64,000 bases of DNA from Suillus spraguei (GCA_016800925.1 JABCPU010000283.1:24783-88782), one strand, 5' to 3'. Shown: positions 23,255 to 34,644, numbered from the stretch's first letter. The notes: generated by a model from the letters alone, not told the origin. Numbers and translations: made by a program.

Positions 23255-24421
23255 GACTTAAGGCGTTCACACTGTTTTTTTCTGGAGCCACCAGGACCCC
23301 TATCATTGCGGCAACTATTCTATGGTACAAGATATAGTACAGGAGCTAAGGTACAAGTACAAGGAGAAGAGAAAGAGGAAATATCTACATACAGCGCCTC
23401 TTTTGGCAGCAGTTCATACAACCATGGAGAAAGTTCATGTTACCCACCAACTCCCTCATCATTCCTTCCATCTGCATAAACTGCGCCTGGGCCTCTTCCA
23501 GCCTTGCTGCCATCAGGAAGTCCAGATTCTCACCCTCCAAGTCTTGAAGGTGCTGTGCTACATTCACAGCTTCTTCCTCAGATTCTTCTTCCACCACTGC
23601 CAGAGACTGCGCCTTAGCAGCGAGTTTTGCTGGGCAGGGGGGAGACGCGACCACTGCTGGCTCACCATCAGTCACCTCAATGACTTCATCTGGTTTTTTT
23701 AATTTTGCCGCGGGGGCACTCTTGGAGCTGCCGGCGGTAGCAACTACTGATGGCGTCTTTGCTGTGGGACGCCCTCTTTTGCGACGAACTAAGGAAAACG
23801 AGTTAGCACAGAGTTAAGTCAAGAAAAGAGAGAAAGACTCACCAGTGTTGTGGGAGCACCTATGTTTATACTTGTGACAGTGGTCGCAGACCTTGCCCTC
23901 CTCACTGGTGCAAATGTGGTCCCCCTTGGCACAGGTATCACACTTTGTTGCATGCCGCGAATTGCCAGTGCACATGCAAGCAGTCTTAGGCTAAATGAGA
24001 TCAGTAAAAGCTAAGTCAAGAAAGAGAGAAGACTCACCAGTGGTTGCGCTATCACAACCTCCAAGGAATTTTTTGAAGAGGGCTGTGCTACCTTCTTGGG
24101 TGCAGGCGCTTTCTCCTCCTCCTCTCACTGTCACCGCCAGCGACATCTTCCACCTCAGGGTCCTCCTCCAGGGACCACTTCTTCCCTTTACCCTTGTCAG
24201 CTACCGCAGGCTCAGGCAGAGCCGCAGCAGCCTTCTTCTTCTCCTTTGCGGCCTTTTCAGCCACAGTGATCTCCATATGATAAGTGTTGACCGTTGGCAT
24301 CATGGCATTTGCTTCAAGGACCTCTTCAGGCATCAAGCCCAAGCTAAGGCCAAGTGCTGCACCTTCGCGGCGGCACTCTTAGACATCACACTAGAGAAAG
24401 TTAAGTCAGTACTGATACCGC
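23255..24421 (-). pseudogene. Zinc-cluster gene, copy 1, truncated by an L2 LTR
   Basis: This is a diverged copy of the gene at 26277-27578, with the same exon order. The minus-strand frames contain TDGEPAVVASPPCPAK, ENLDFLMAARLEEAQAQFMQ and, further right, LMPEEVLEANAMMPTVNTYH. The zinc-cluster exon (about 23860-23990) is present, but its flanks are altered. At 24422 the homology is cut by TGTAAAGATACAACC, the end of an L2 LTR, so the N-terminal exon is missing. The sequence 3' of the gene (23255-23380) also matches that of copy 2. Confidence 0.6.
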
Positions 24422-24956
24422 TGTAAAGATACAACCTAGCCTGGGCTGTAGATAAACCACTGCCTAAACTAGTATGTGAGTCTTGTGCTCCGTCTAGTCT
24501 GCTTCACTTGTGAGAACAAGAGCATTCAACCCTAAAGGGGGATGCCTATTAGTATGGTCAAGTTCGAGTCTAACTTATGTGCGAAACAAGCATTGAGGTC
24601 AGCGGTAAGTTGCCGCAGTCAGCGATGATCCCGCCGGAACTAGTGTTGTGTGTAGCGGTGCTACCATGGTCAAGATAAGGTCAGTAACAGTTGCGTCGAG
24701 TGAGCAATGTCGAGCGGTGATATCAGCGGTAGTGGTAAGGTTGCGAGCAGTGCAAAGAAACAGTAAAGAAGTCCGTGGTACTTTCAGCAGTAAAGTAGCA
24801 GTGCATGAGAAGTTCAGTCAAAGTAACAGTCAAAAGTCCAGGGGTATGCCAGTGATAATGGAGAATGAGCGTGATAGATTAACAAGCGATAAGGAAACTT
24901 TAAAGACTAAGTCCACTACTGGGTAGATCCAGAGCTAGACAATAATCCTGACCTAT
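24422..24956 (-). repeat. Partial L2 LTR, inverted
   Basis: Matches 28895-29432: TGTAAAGATACAACCTAGC, CCCTAAAGGGGGATGCCTAT, GTAGCnGTGCTACC, and AGATCCAGAGCTAGACAATA. Homology ends after CCTGACCTATA, where the rest of the LTR is missing. Confidence 0.75.
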
Positions 24957-25649
24957 ATAAATCCATTTCCGTTCTCGCACTTGGGCTCTGGCCCTTGTAA
25001 GCTTCCGACTCAGACCTATGGGATCATTCCCTAGGCTGGAGCCTTGATCCTTTGTCCTATATCCTGTTCAGACTTCGTCCATTTCCTGTCTCTCATCTGA
25101 TTCACCTCCGACTCTACCTGTGGTAGTCTTATCCTGTCTGTTTCTATTCCGGACCTTGTCTGGAGTAGTCTATACTACCTCTACACCATATCCGGACCTA
25201 CTCCTCTCTAGTAGTCAACACCTCCCCTAAGATCCATAGAGCTACGCTCGTCTGATCATCTGATCATCCAATCATCTGCCCCTCCGCTCTTCCGCTCCTC
25301 TGAGCTCTGGACCTTCGGACCTCTGGTCCTCCGGATCTATCCTATCCTATCCTCTGACATCTATGGATCATCTTTCCCTCCGGAGCTTTGCTCCTATCCT
25401 GCCCTGGACTTTGTCCAGGTGTCCATCCTTCATCCATTCTACTTGGAACTTGTTCCATCACTATAACTCCCCCTTGGACTTCATCTGAAATTAAGGTCAC
25501 ATACTCGGGTAAGGGGCACAGCGTATAAGCTGAGGCCAAGCCCCTTCAACTTTCCGTCCCTCCAGTACAACCCCATGTAAGACCAGGACTTCTTAGTAGC
25601 CCCAGTTTTGCATGATTGTAACACTCACCAACTTTCTTGCTCATACGGA
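24957..25649. other. Pyrimidine-rich interval, possible further LTR remnant
   Basis: Rich in CT words such as CCTCTGAGCTCTGGACCTTCGG and three TATCC repeats near 25335-25360, with TATATAAATCC near 24957. The style resembles 32403-32711, also next to an L3 LTR. No coding frame was recognised. Confidence 0.35.
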
Positions 25650-25971
25650 GTTGCCGCTACCACTACCGCACTGCCAGTGGTAATAACATTTTCGTCTCAT
25701 TCAAGTAACTTCGTTCTTGCTCTCGCTAGCTAACCGTTGCAGCTATCCTTACTGCGCGTGTACCGCTGACATCGCACTAGTACCACCGATATACCGCTAA
25801 CCTCGGAAGTCGGAATTCTCATTGCCTTATTAGTACTTCATTGTTTCTTTCGCACTAACTTAGAAGGAATTGCTTCTATTTGCAGTCCTCTTGGGTCGGA
25901 TATCTCACTCGCACCTCCAGTAGGATTAACGCTACGCTTATACTTAGGCCAGCGCTAGTTTCTTCGTTTCA
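25650..25971 (+). repeat. L3 LTR (right part), uninterrupted copy
   Basis: Matches, in inverse, 32714-32808 joined to 34425-34644. It ends CTTCGTTTCA at 25971, followed by ATTGGAGCCCACTATGAGGG, nearly the same post-LTR string as at 20489. It holds the unoccupied form of the Tc1 site, with a single TA at 25877-25878 (TTGCTTCTATTTGCAG). Confidence 0.75.
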
Positions 25972-26276
25972 ATTGGAGCCCACTATGAGGGGACCATAGA
26001 AGCACTAAATCTGGAATGCACTACCCACACACTTCGAGACAATGAGACTCGCAGTCTCAGGTCTATTTGCCTAGCCGAAGAAGATTTCTTCCCGCCAAAG
26101 ATTAACAATGACACGGAGATCTTAGCATCTTGGACCTCCCAAGGACTTAGGCGTTCACACTGTGTTTTTTTTTCGGAGCCACCAGGACCCCTATCATTGC
26201 AGCAACTATGATATAGTACAAGTATGAAGAAGCTAAGGTACAAGTACAAGTGGAAAAAGACAAGAGAAAGAAGTAT

Positions 26277-27578
26277 CTAAAGGTGGCGCCTCTTTTGGCG
26301 GTGGTTCATACAACCACGGAGAAAGTTCATATTACCTGCCAATTCCCTCATCATTCCCTCCATTTGCATGAAGCGCGCTTGGGCATCCTCAAGCTGGGCC
26401 GCCATCAAGAAGTCTAGGTTTTCACCTTGCAGGTCCTGTGGACGCTGCGCGACATCTATGGCTTCCTCAGAATCGTATTCCACCGCTGCCAGAGACTGTG
26501 CCTTAGCAGCGATTTTTGCTGGGCAGGGGGGAGACGCGATTACTACTGGCTCACCGTCAGTCACCTCAATGACTTCATGCGGCTTTTTTGATTTTGCCGC
26601 AGCGGCACCTTTGGATGTGCCGGCGGCAGCAACCACTGGTGGTGTCTTTGCCGTGGGATGTGTCCTCTTGCGACGAGCTAAAGACAAAACAAGTTAGCAA
26701 AAGTTAAGTCAAGAAAAGAAAGAAGAAAGACTTACCAGTGTTATGGGAACACCTGTGTTGAAACTTGCGACAATGGTCGCAGACCTTGCCCTCTTCACCG
26801 GTGCAGATATGATCCCCCTTGGCGCAGGTGTCACACTTTGTGGCATGCTGCGGGTTCCCAGCGCGCATGTGGGCAGTCTTAGGCTAAAACAATATTAGTA
26901 AAAGCTAAGTGAAAGAAGGAAGAAAGGACTCACAGGCGGCTGCGCTATAAGCACCCCCATTGACTTATTGAAAGAAGGCCACGCTACCTTCTTGGGTGCA
27001 GGCGCTTCCTCTTCCTCCTCCTCTTCCTCCTCAGGCTCTTCCTCCAAAGCCCGCTTCTTCCCTTTGCCTTTGTCAGCTACCGCAGGCTCAGGCAGAGCCG
27101 TGGTAGCCTTCTTCTTCTCCTCTGTGGCTTTCTCAGCCACAGCGATCTCCAGATGGTAGGCATTGATGGTTGGCATGACAGCGGTTGCCTCCATGACCTC
27201 CTCAGGCATCAAGCCCAAGTTAAGGCCATGTACCGCGCCTTTGTGGCGGCACTCTTCTACATCACACTCAAAGAAAGAAGCTAAGTCAGTACTGCTACTG
27301 CTAAAGAAAGAGGAAAAACGCACAGAGAATTGCTCCCATGCCTTCACCCACATCTCCTTCTCCTCCAGCAGGTCCACCCTGTGATCAGGCGCCATGAGGA
27401 TGAGCCCATCCAGTTTGTCCTGGAGGGTGGTGAGTTTCTTCTGCGCCGCAGATGGAGCGGCGGCAGCAGGTGTCAAAAGCAAAGGTCGATGAAGACATGA
27501 TAGTACGAAGTAAAGATGGGAGAAAGTGGAGAAGTCCAATGACAGCCCTTTTGGAGGGAATGGTAATTTTGTGACCAC
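26277..27578 (-). CDS. Acidic coiled-coil protein with zinc-cluster-like motif, inside an LTR retroelement
   Basis: Approximate exons are 27578-26933 (with a probable intron inside, GTGCGT donor near 27321), 26884-26736 and 26676-26277, each bounded by GTGAGT/GTAAGT-type donors. The first encodes a coiled-coil region, LNLGLMPEEVMEA and a Glu run (about 11 residues) before APAPKK. The second encodes KCDTCAKGDHIC, then VCDHCRKFQHRC, a C-x2-C..C..C-x2-C..C pattern like a fungal zinc cluster. The third begins with a basic RRKRTHPTAK and ends with LDFLMAAQLEDAQARFMQME. It lies antisense between an L3 LTR and an L2 LTR. It could be a carried gene or the element's own antisense ORF. Start uncertain. 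Confidence 0.55.
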
Positions 27579-27772
27579 ACTGCATCACACTCCGTTGCGT
27601 TGTCCACAGTCACAGCATGGTGCATCCACAATTCCACGTCTGCACGGCAAATTCCACTTACGGGTCTCATCACATGATCTTGATATCGCTTGAATTCTTG
27701 CTAAGTCCCTTACCGGCGGTATAGTTGACCAGGGATGGTCAGTTTCTAAAGTTCCTAGGGGATGTAACGAAC

Positions 27773-28715
27773 ATATTGGCGCTGGGCTTAAAACCCCACC
27801 TTTTGACACTCGTCTCATGTCTACAGGAGTTACCACTTGTCCATGGCCGTCTTACCCCTTTAGCAGTACTGGCGGCATCCCACACTTACCGCACACTGTA
27901 CTGACTACCGCACCACGTTCCACATACTAATGTCCTCCCATGTCCTTGCTGCATCCGCATAGCTCCATTTGGTGCGTTGTTTGTTTTCTGTTCATTATCA
28001 CTGATTCCACAGCAAGCCTTATTACATGTTGCCTCGTGCCACAGCGCCTCACGCTATGTTTACTTACGGCAGTCACTACACTCCAGCACTACTGATCTTG
28101 CCTAGGGTATTCCGAGTACATACAATTTAGGATATAAGCACCGTGTACCCCACACAATACAAGTACCTGATTTTACACCATTGCACATACTATAGGTCAG
28201 GATTATTGTCTAGCTCTGGATCTACCCAGTAGTGGACTTAGTCTTTAAAGTTTCCTTATCGCTCGTTAATACATCATGCTCATTCTCCGTTACTGCTGGA
28301 CTTTTGACTGTTACCTTGACTGAACTTCTCACGCACCGCTACTTTACTGCTGAAAGTACCACAGACTTATTTACTGTTCCTTTGCACTGCTCGCTACTTT
28401 ACCACTACCACTGAGACCACCACTCGACATCGCTTGCTCGACGCAACTGTTACTGACCTTATCTTGACCACGGAAGCACCACTACACACGACGCTAGTTC
28501 CGGCAGAATCATTGCTGACCGCGGCAACTTACCACTGACCACGACGCTTGTTTTGCACATAAGTTAGACTCGAACTTGACCATCCTAATAGGCATCCCTC
28601 TTTAGGGTCGAACACTCTTGTTCTTACAAGTGAAGCAGACTAGACGGAGCGCAAGACTCACATACTAGTTTAGGCAGTGGTTTATCTACAGCCCAAGCTA
28701 GGTCGTATCTTTACA
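27773..28715 (+). repeat. L2 LTR, complete (943 bp)
   Basis: Starts TGTAACGAACATATTGG and ends CGTATCTTTACA. It contains GGATATAAGCACCGTGTACC (TATA-like), TCTAGCTCTGGATC, CCTTTAGGGTCGAA and a run of short trinucleotide-like CACTACCGC words in U3. Its mirror is 28895-29857. The flanks (CTAGGGGA and CTGGAGAA) are not duplicated, so recombination after insertion is possible. Confidence 0.8.
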
Positions 28716-28894
28716 CTGGAGAATGCTGGCATTTGCTGCTTCATCTGGGAACATCTAATTGTGGTTAACCACGTCTTGCATCGCTTGCGTATGGTTGGGC
28801 TAACCGTTTCTGCCAAAAAGTTCGTTTTAGCCGCGCCTACCGCCAATATCGTAGGGCACATGTGTACCTTCGAAGGGCGCATACCAGAGTCTGG
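28716..28894 (+). pseudogene. Gypsy G1 reverse transcriptase, first fragment
   Basis: Encodes FIWEHLIVVNHVLHRLRMVG, then LTVSAKKFVLAAP and IVGHMCTFEGRIPES, the thumb-side end of Ty3/gypsy RT. The frame is cut at 28894 by the L2 LTR and resumes at 29858. The catalytic part of RT is missing on the left, where another L2 LTR abuts. Confidence 0.8.
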
Positions 28895-29857
28895 TGTAAA
28901 GATACAACCTAGCTTGGGCTGTAGATAAAACACTGCCTAAACTAGTATGTTAGTCTTGTGCTCCGTCTAGTCTGCTTCACTTGTAAGAACAAGAGCGTTC
29001 AACCCTAAAGGGGGATGCCTATTTAGTATGGTCAAGTTCGAGTCGAACTTATTTGCAAAACAAGTGTCGAGGTCAGCAGTAAGTTGCCGCGGTCAGTGAT
29101 GATACTGCCGGAACTAGCGTCATGAGTAGCAGTGCTACCGTCGTCGAGATAAGGTCAGTAACAGTTGCGTCGAGCAAGCGATGTCAAGCGGTGGTCTCAG
29201 CAGTAGCGGTAAGGTTGCGAGCGGTGCAAGGAAACAGTAAAGAAGTCCGCGGTACTTTCAGCGGTAAAGTAGCGGAGCATGAGAAGTTTAGTCAAAGTAA
29301 CAATCAAAAGTCCAGCGGTACTCCAGCGGTAACGGAGAACGAGCGTGATGTATTAACGAGTGATAAGGAAACTTTAAAGACTATGTCCACTACTGGGTAG
29401 ATCCAGAGCTAGACAATAATCCTGACCTATAGTATGTGCAATGGTGTAAAATCAGGTACTGTATCATGCAGGGTATGCGGTGCTTATATCTTAATTTGTA
29501 TGTACTCAGAATACTCTAGGCGAGATCAGTAGTGCTGAGGTGTAGTAACCGCCATAAGTAAACATAGTGCGAGGCGCTGCAGCATGAGGCAACATGTAAT
29601 AAGGCTTGCTGTGGAATCAGTAATAACAAACAGAAAACAAACTATGCACCAAATGGAGCAATGTGGACGCGGCAAGGACTGGAAGGACATCGGTTCGTGG
29701 AATGTGGTGCGGCAGTTGGTATGGTGTGCAGTAAGCGTGGGATGCCGCCGGTACTGCTAAAGGGGTAAGATGGCCATGGACAAGTGGTAACTCCTGTAGA
29801 CGTGAGACAAGTGTCAAAATATGGGGTTGTAAGCCCAGCGCCAATATGTTCATTACA
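28895..29857 (-). repeat. Solo L2 LTR inserted into gypsy G1
   Basis: Runs TGTAAAGATACAACC to ATGTTCATTACA (963 bp). CTGG lies directly on both sides, and removing the LTR plus one CTGG restores an open frame across the RT-RNase H junction. It is therefore a solo LTR left by an insertion with a short target duplication. Orientation is opposite to the LTR at 27773. Confidence 0.85.
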
Positions 29858-30189
29858 CTGGGAAGGTACAAAAGATCCATGATTGGCCTGAGTGTAGCAC
29901 CGTTATGCATGTGCGGGGCTTCCTAGGTACCTGCGGCGTCTTGCGTATTTTCATCAAAGACTTCGCCAAGATAGTGAGGCTGCTAGTAGCGCTAACGCAC
30001 AAGAACGTCATATTCGAGTGGGGTCACAAACAGAAGGTAGCTATGCAGGTGCTCAAAGATGCTATTATGCAGTCGCCAGCACTAAAACCACTTGATTATG
30101 TTTCTGGGCGAAAAGTCGATCTAGCTGTTGACACTTCTTTCATTGCCGTAGGATTTATACTCTCACAAATTGGCAAGGATATGAAGCGC
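29858..30189 (+). pseudogene. Gypsy G1 RT-RNase H, second fragment
   Basis: Continues G1 with KVQKIHDWPE, VRGFLGTCGVLRIFIKDFAK and VDLAVDTSFIAVGFILSQIG, the RT connection and the start of the RNase H-like domain (AVDTS carries its first Asp). The frame is interrupted at 30190 by an L1 LTR and resumes at 31487 (HSRFGSLTLTEVKSRYLQAK). Confidence 0.85.
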
Positions 30190-31486
30190 TGTAAAGATAC
30201 AATCTAGCCTGAGCTGTAGATAAACCACAGCCTAAGCTAGTATGCGAGTCTAGCGCTCTACCAAGTCTGCTTCACTTGCAAAGGCAAGAACGTTCCACCC
30301 TAAAGAGAATGCTAAGTTAGTATAGTTCAATAATGCCCAACCTGTGGTGCGAGAATGCTGTTGGAGGTAGCAAGATGCTAGCAGTGACCTCTGGTCCATG
30401 GGAAACTTGCGGTAAAACTAGTGGTAAGCATGGGAATGTGGTAGGCAAGCGGTAGCATGAACAGTAAAACTGCAGTAGTACAAGCAGTAAAACTGCGGTA
30501 AGTGTGGGAACTTCTGTGGTAGTGTAGCAGTGAAGCATGGGCAAGTGGTAAAGAGCGGTAGTGCGTGCAGCAGTAAGGCAATTCTTAGAGATAGTGACTT
30601 TGGTAAAGGACTTTATTTATAGTGACAGTAATGGTGACTATTCCTAAGTACTGTGTGTACTATAGGAGGGAAGTGAGGAACGAGTACAGGTACCTAGAAA
30701 TTTTATACTAAGGAATAGCTACAGAAACGGAAGGGATAGGATAAACATGCAGCAGACATGTAATAAGACTGCACTTCAGTTTACAAAACATAATGTACCG
30801 GCGAGACTGGATGGACATTGGACGGATGGTAAATCTTGCTTGAGGATACCAAATGGGTTTACGGAGATTGCCGAAGATCACCGCTTCATGGGAAAGTTGC
30901 TGCAGTACAGCCGCTAAGCTGCAATGAGGCTTCCGGAGTGCAGAATGATACCATTAGATAGGGGTAACACATGGTAAAGTGTCATGGCAAGGGACAGTGA
31001 AGCCGAAAGGTAATGATAATGATAGCCGTGTGACACCTATATGAAAATGTGCTGTTTCAAGCTCAGCATGAGTTTGTTCGTCACAGCAGTAGTGGCGTAG
31101 GTAGCATAGTGCTGTCTGTACTTGGTGCCATTAATGATTGCTGAACCGCCGGTGGTGCGGTATCTTTGAGCGGTAGCGATACTTGTTCAGCAGTAATACT
31201 GGCGAGACTGGATGTACATAGGATGGACGGTAAATATTGCTTGAGGATGCCAAATGGGTTCACAGAGATTGCCGAAGCTCACTGCTTTACAGGAAAGTTG
31301 CCGTAGTACAGCTGCTAAGCTGCAATGAGGCTTCCGGAGTGCGGAACGATACCATTAGATAGGGGTAACACATGGTAAAGTGTCATGGCAAGGGACAGTG
31401 AAGCTGAAAGGTAAGGATAATGATTACTGGTTGACACCTATATGAAAATGTGCTGTTTCAAGCCCAGCGTGAGTTTGTCCATCACA
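30190..31486 (-). mobile_element. L1 LTR composite inserted in gypsy G1
   Basis: 30190-31085 is a full L1 LTR in inverse orientation (896 bp). 31086-31194 is L1-internal sequence also found at 20935-21049. 31195-31486 is a second, partial L1 LTR ending GTTTGTCCATCACA. LTR, internal, LTR piece suggests a collapsed L1 element. G1 coding sequence lies on both sides, with only decayed duplication (GCGC against ATGC). Confidence 0.7.
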
Positions 31487-32402
31487 ATGCTACCATAGCC
31501 GCTTTGGTTCACTAACGCTGACTGAAGTCAAGAGCCGCTACTTGCAAGCGAAGCTTGAGCTATACGGGTTGTTCAGAGCATTACGCACTATGCAGGTGTA
31601 TATCTTCGGCATCGTCAACCTTATGGTTGAGGTGGACGTGAACTATATCAAGGGGATGATCAATAACCCAGATCTCCAGCCTAACACTACGATCAATCGC
31701 TGGATCACAGGTATACTTTTGTTTCAATTCAATCTCGTACACATACCCACAACCAAGCATACTGGCGCTGATGGTCTCTCAAGGAGACCTGCCGCAGATG
31801 AAGATCCCGCTGAGGAGGATGATCACGAGGATTGGTTAGACCACTTGTACTCCTTCAGTATGGAGATCTTAAATGACAAGGCTTGCGTAGTCGCAGGTCC
31901 TTGCAGCAACATCTTGCGGCACCCTCATTCATCACCCGTGCCACGCTCACTAACTCAACCACCCACGCTACTCACATGTTTAGGTACCATAACGCACGAT
32001 AGCGACGGCATCGTAATCACGCGTTCTGAGGCTGCCCAAGCCCAAGACAAACATATGCTGGCAATTCAGTGATTCCTGACTGACCGCAAGCGGCCAGCGA
32101 GCTTGACTGACAAGGAATTTATGTCCTTCGTCGGAACACTTGTTCAGTACTTCATGTTAGGGGATAGCCTCTTCAGTGGCAATTGCTCAGCAAACATCAG
32201 CTAGTCGTACCGGCGGCTAAGCACTTGCGTATCCTGAAGGAAGCGCACGATAACTTAGGTCATAAGGGAGTATTTGCGACTCGCACTAGACTTCTTTTAC
32301 ATTTTTGGTGGCCATATATTATTGATGATATCAAATGGTACAACAGGACTTGTCACGAGTGCCAGATCAGGCAGACTCATCGCTTGCACATACTGGCAAC
32401 TG
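31487..32402 (+). pseudogene. Gypsy G1 RNase H end and integrase zinc finger, third fragment
   Basis: The frame 31542-32072 gives KLELYGLFRALRTMQVYIFG, HIPTTKHTGADGLSRRP (end of the RNase H region) and an acidic spacer. TGA at 32070-32072 breaks it. The frame 32183-32400 has KEAHDNLGHKGVFATRTRLL and CHECQIRQT, the H-x4-H...C-x2-C integrase zinc-binding domain. Homology to gypsy ends about 32402, before the catalytic core. Confidence 0.82.
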
Positions 32403-32713
32403 TCATATACCATACTTCTCATCCCAGATCTGACCATATTCGATCAGATCTGATTGATTCTATTTCCGTCCAGTCCACAGATCCTGTCTGGATCGCTCAT
32501 CCAAATGTGCCTTCTCGCACTCTATCTCCCTTGTGTATATCTGCGTCTATCTCCTTTCGTCACTCATCCTGTTTCCGGTACTCTGGCTGTGTATAATTCC
32601 TTCCTGTGTCACTGATCCGTTACCTGTGTTTTATTTCAGATTCGTGCTTACTGATCCGCTGCGCATTAACTAATAGACTTCCGTTACACTTTGTACATAG
32701 CCCTCAGTCCTGG
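32403..32713. other. Pyrimidine-rich remnant between G1 and the L3 LTR
   Basis: No coding similarity. Repeated AGATCTGA words near 32423-32450 and a style like 24957-25649. It may be the distal part of the same LTR family. Confidence 0.35.
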
Positions 32714-32808
32714 TGAAACAAAGAAACTAGCACTGGCCTAAGTATAAGCGCAGCGTTAATCCTACTAAAGGCGTGAGTGAGATGTTTGACCCAAGAGGAC
32801 TGCAAATA

Positions 32809-34424
32809 CAGTGGCTCAAAAAACTGTCCGCATGTTTTGACATTTTTCACTATCTATGATATTGTGTGAGAATGAACAAATTCCTCAAGGACATACTTAT
32901 ACCACATTGTAGTATGGCTTCAGGGCTTTTATTTGAGCCCTACACCGTGGGAATCGGCGGAGATATGGTGGAGATATAAGGCTTATAAAATGATGACTCA
33001 TGTGGACAGTTTTTTGAGTGTATATTAAAACTATATAAACCATTATTTATGACACCATAAAAATCATGCCACTATTATATAAATTATAAAGTGGTGTCAT
33101 TATGTTATTTTGTGACTACATCTAACTATATAAACCAGAATATCTCATGTATCATAGTCATAATCACCATGAAAGCCATCTCCTCTGCTCAAAGAGATAA
33201 TATCCTCTCTCTGTCTTATGCTGGCCTCTCTGCTCGCCAAATTTCCTCTAGAACTGGAGTATGCAAGTCCACTGTGGCCAAGTTCATCAAAGAAAGCCAC
33301 CCAGACAAGGAAAACTCTTGTGGAGGACGTCCATCCAAGCTTACCTCTACTGACAAAAGGGCTATTATCCAACATATCACTACAGGAAAGGCTGATAATG
33401 CTGTCCAAGCCACCCATTATATCAATTCCACCATCACTACCCCTGTCTCTTGACAAACTGTGAGGAATGTTCTCAAGGCAGCTCATCTCAAGGCAGTAAC
33501 AAAGAAGAAAAGCCTCTTCTCTCCATCAAACATAGGCAGAGAAGACTAGCCTTTGCCTTAGCTCATCAACACTGGACTGTAGAGGACTGGAAGCGTGTTA
33601 TATGGTCAGATGAGACCAAAATCAATAGGATTGGGTCAGATGGGAAGGTGTATGTATGGAAAAAGAAGGGAGATGGCCTAACAGACAGAGAGGTTAATGG
33701 GACTGTCAAGTTTGGAGGAGGTTCTTTAATGGTATGGGGCTGTATGGGATGGAATGGTGTGGGAATGCTTGCTGAGGTTGAGGGGAAGATGAATGCTGAG
33801 CAGTATGTGGACATTTTAAATGACCACTTGCTGCCTAGCTTGGCAGAATCAGGGATTGATGAAGAAGATATCATTTTCCAACAGGATAATGATCCCAAGC
33901 ACACATCCAGAAGAGCTAGGGAATGGTTTGAAGAACATAACATCAATGTTCTTGACTGGCCAGCACAGTCTCCTGATGTCAATGTCATTGAACATCTCTG
34001 GGGAACACTCAAGAAAAAGCTTCAAGCCTATGAAAACCCCCCTAAAGGAGTATGGGAGCTTTGGGAGAGAGTAGCAGTGGAATGGGGGAAGATCACAGCT
34101 GAGGATTGCCAGAAATTAATTGAGAGTATGCCTAGAAGGATAGAGGCAGTAATTAAAGCCAAGGGAGGTCATACAAAATACTAGAATACCTGGTTATTAC
34201 TGTAAAATACTTGAGTCAAAAAACTGTCTGCATGAGTCACCATTTTGTGAGCCTTGTATCTCCACCATATCTCCACCGATTCCCACGGTGTAGGGCTCAA
34301 ATGAAAGCCCTGAAGCCATACTACAATGTGGTATAAGCATGCTTTTGAGGCATTTGTTTGTTCTCACACAATATTATAGATAGTGAAAAATGCCAAAACA
34401 TGCGGACAGTTTTTTGAGCCACTG
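32809..34424 (+). mobile_element. Tc1/mariner transposon, copy 2 (1,616 bp)
   Basis: Same TIRs and interior as 1198-2812, in the opposite orientation, flanked by TA at 32807-32808 and 34425-34426. It sits in the L3 LTR at 32714-34644; the empty site survives in the L3 LTR at 25650-25971. Between the left TIR and the gene (33050-33110) is an AT-rich palindrome, ATGACACCA to TGGTGTCAT. Confidence 0.93.
33169..34184 (+). pseudogene. Tc1-type DD34E transposase, second copy with the same stop and frameshift
   Basis: Starts at ATG 33169. The first frame stops at TGA 33451-33453; the slip into the catalytic frame lies near 33503-33512. The catalytic frame (to 34184) has the same predicted protein as in copy 1, with Asp, Asp and Glu in WSDET, QQDNDPKH and VIEHLW. 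Confidence 0.88.
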
Positions 34425-34644
34425 TAGAAGCAATTCCTTCTAAGTTAGTGTGAAGGAAACAATGAAGTACTAATATGGCAATGAGAATTCCGATTTCTGA
34501 GGTTAGCGGCGGTACTAGTGCAGTGTCAGCGGTACACGTGCGGTAATGATAGCTGCAACAGTTAGCTAGCGAGAGCAAGAACAAAGTTACTTGGGCGAGA
34601 CAAAAATGTTATGACTACCGGAGGTGCGGTAGCAGTAGCGGCAA

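Larger units (their letters stand above)
32714..34644 (-). repeat. L3 LTR, inverted copy split by Tc1 copy 2
   Basis: 32714-32808 and 34425-34644 together match the reverse of 25650-25971. It begins TGAAACAAAGAAACTAGC. The join is at GCAAATA, where TA has been duplicated by the Tc1 insertion. Confidence 0.8.

Noticed and set aside
27773..29857. Pair of 5' and 3' LTRs of one element around 28716-28894
   Set aside because: The two L2 LTRs are in opposite orientation and the enclosed RT text continues beyond the second one, so they are separate insertions.
33440..33515. Intron hiding the Tc1 stop and frameshift
   Set aside because: Any GT..AG pair here would delete the conserved QTVRNVLKAAHLKAV stretch.
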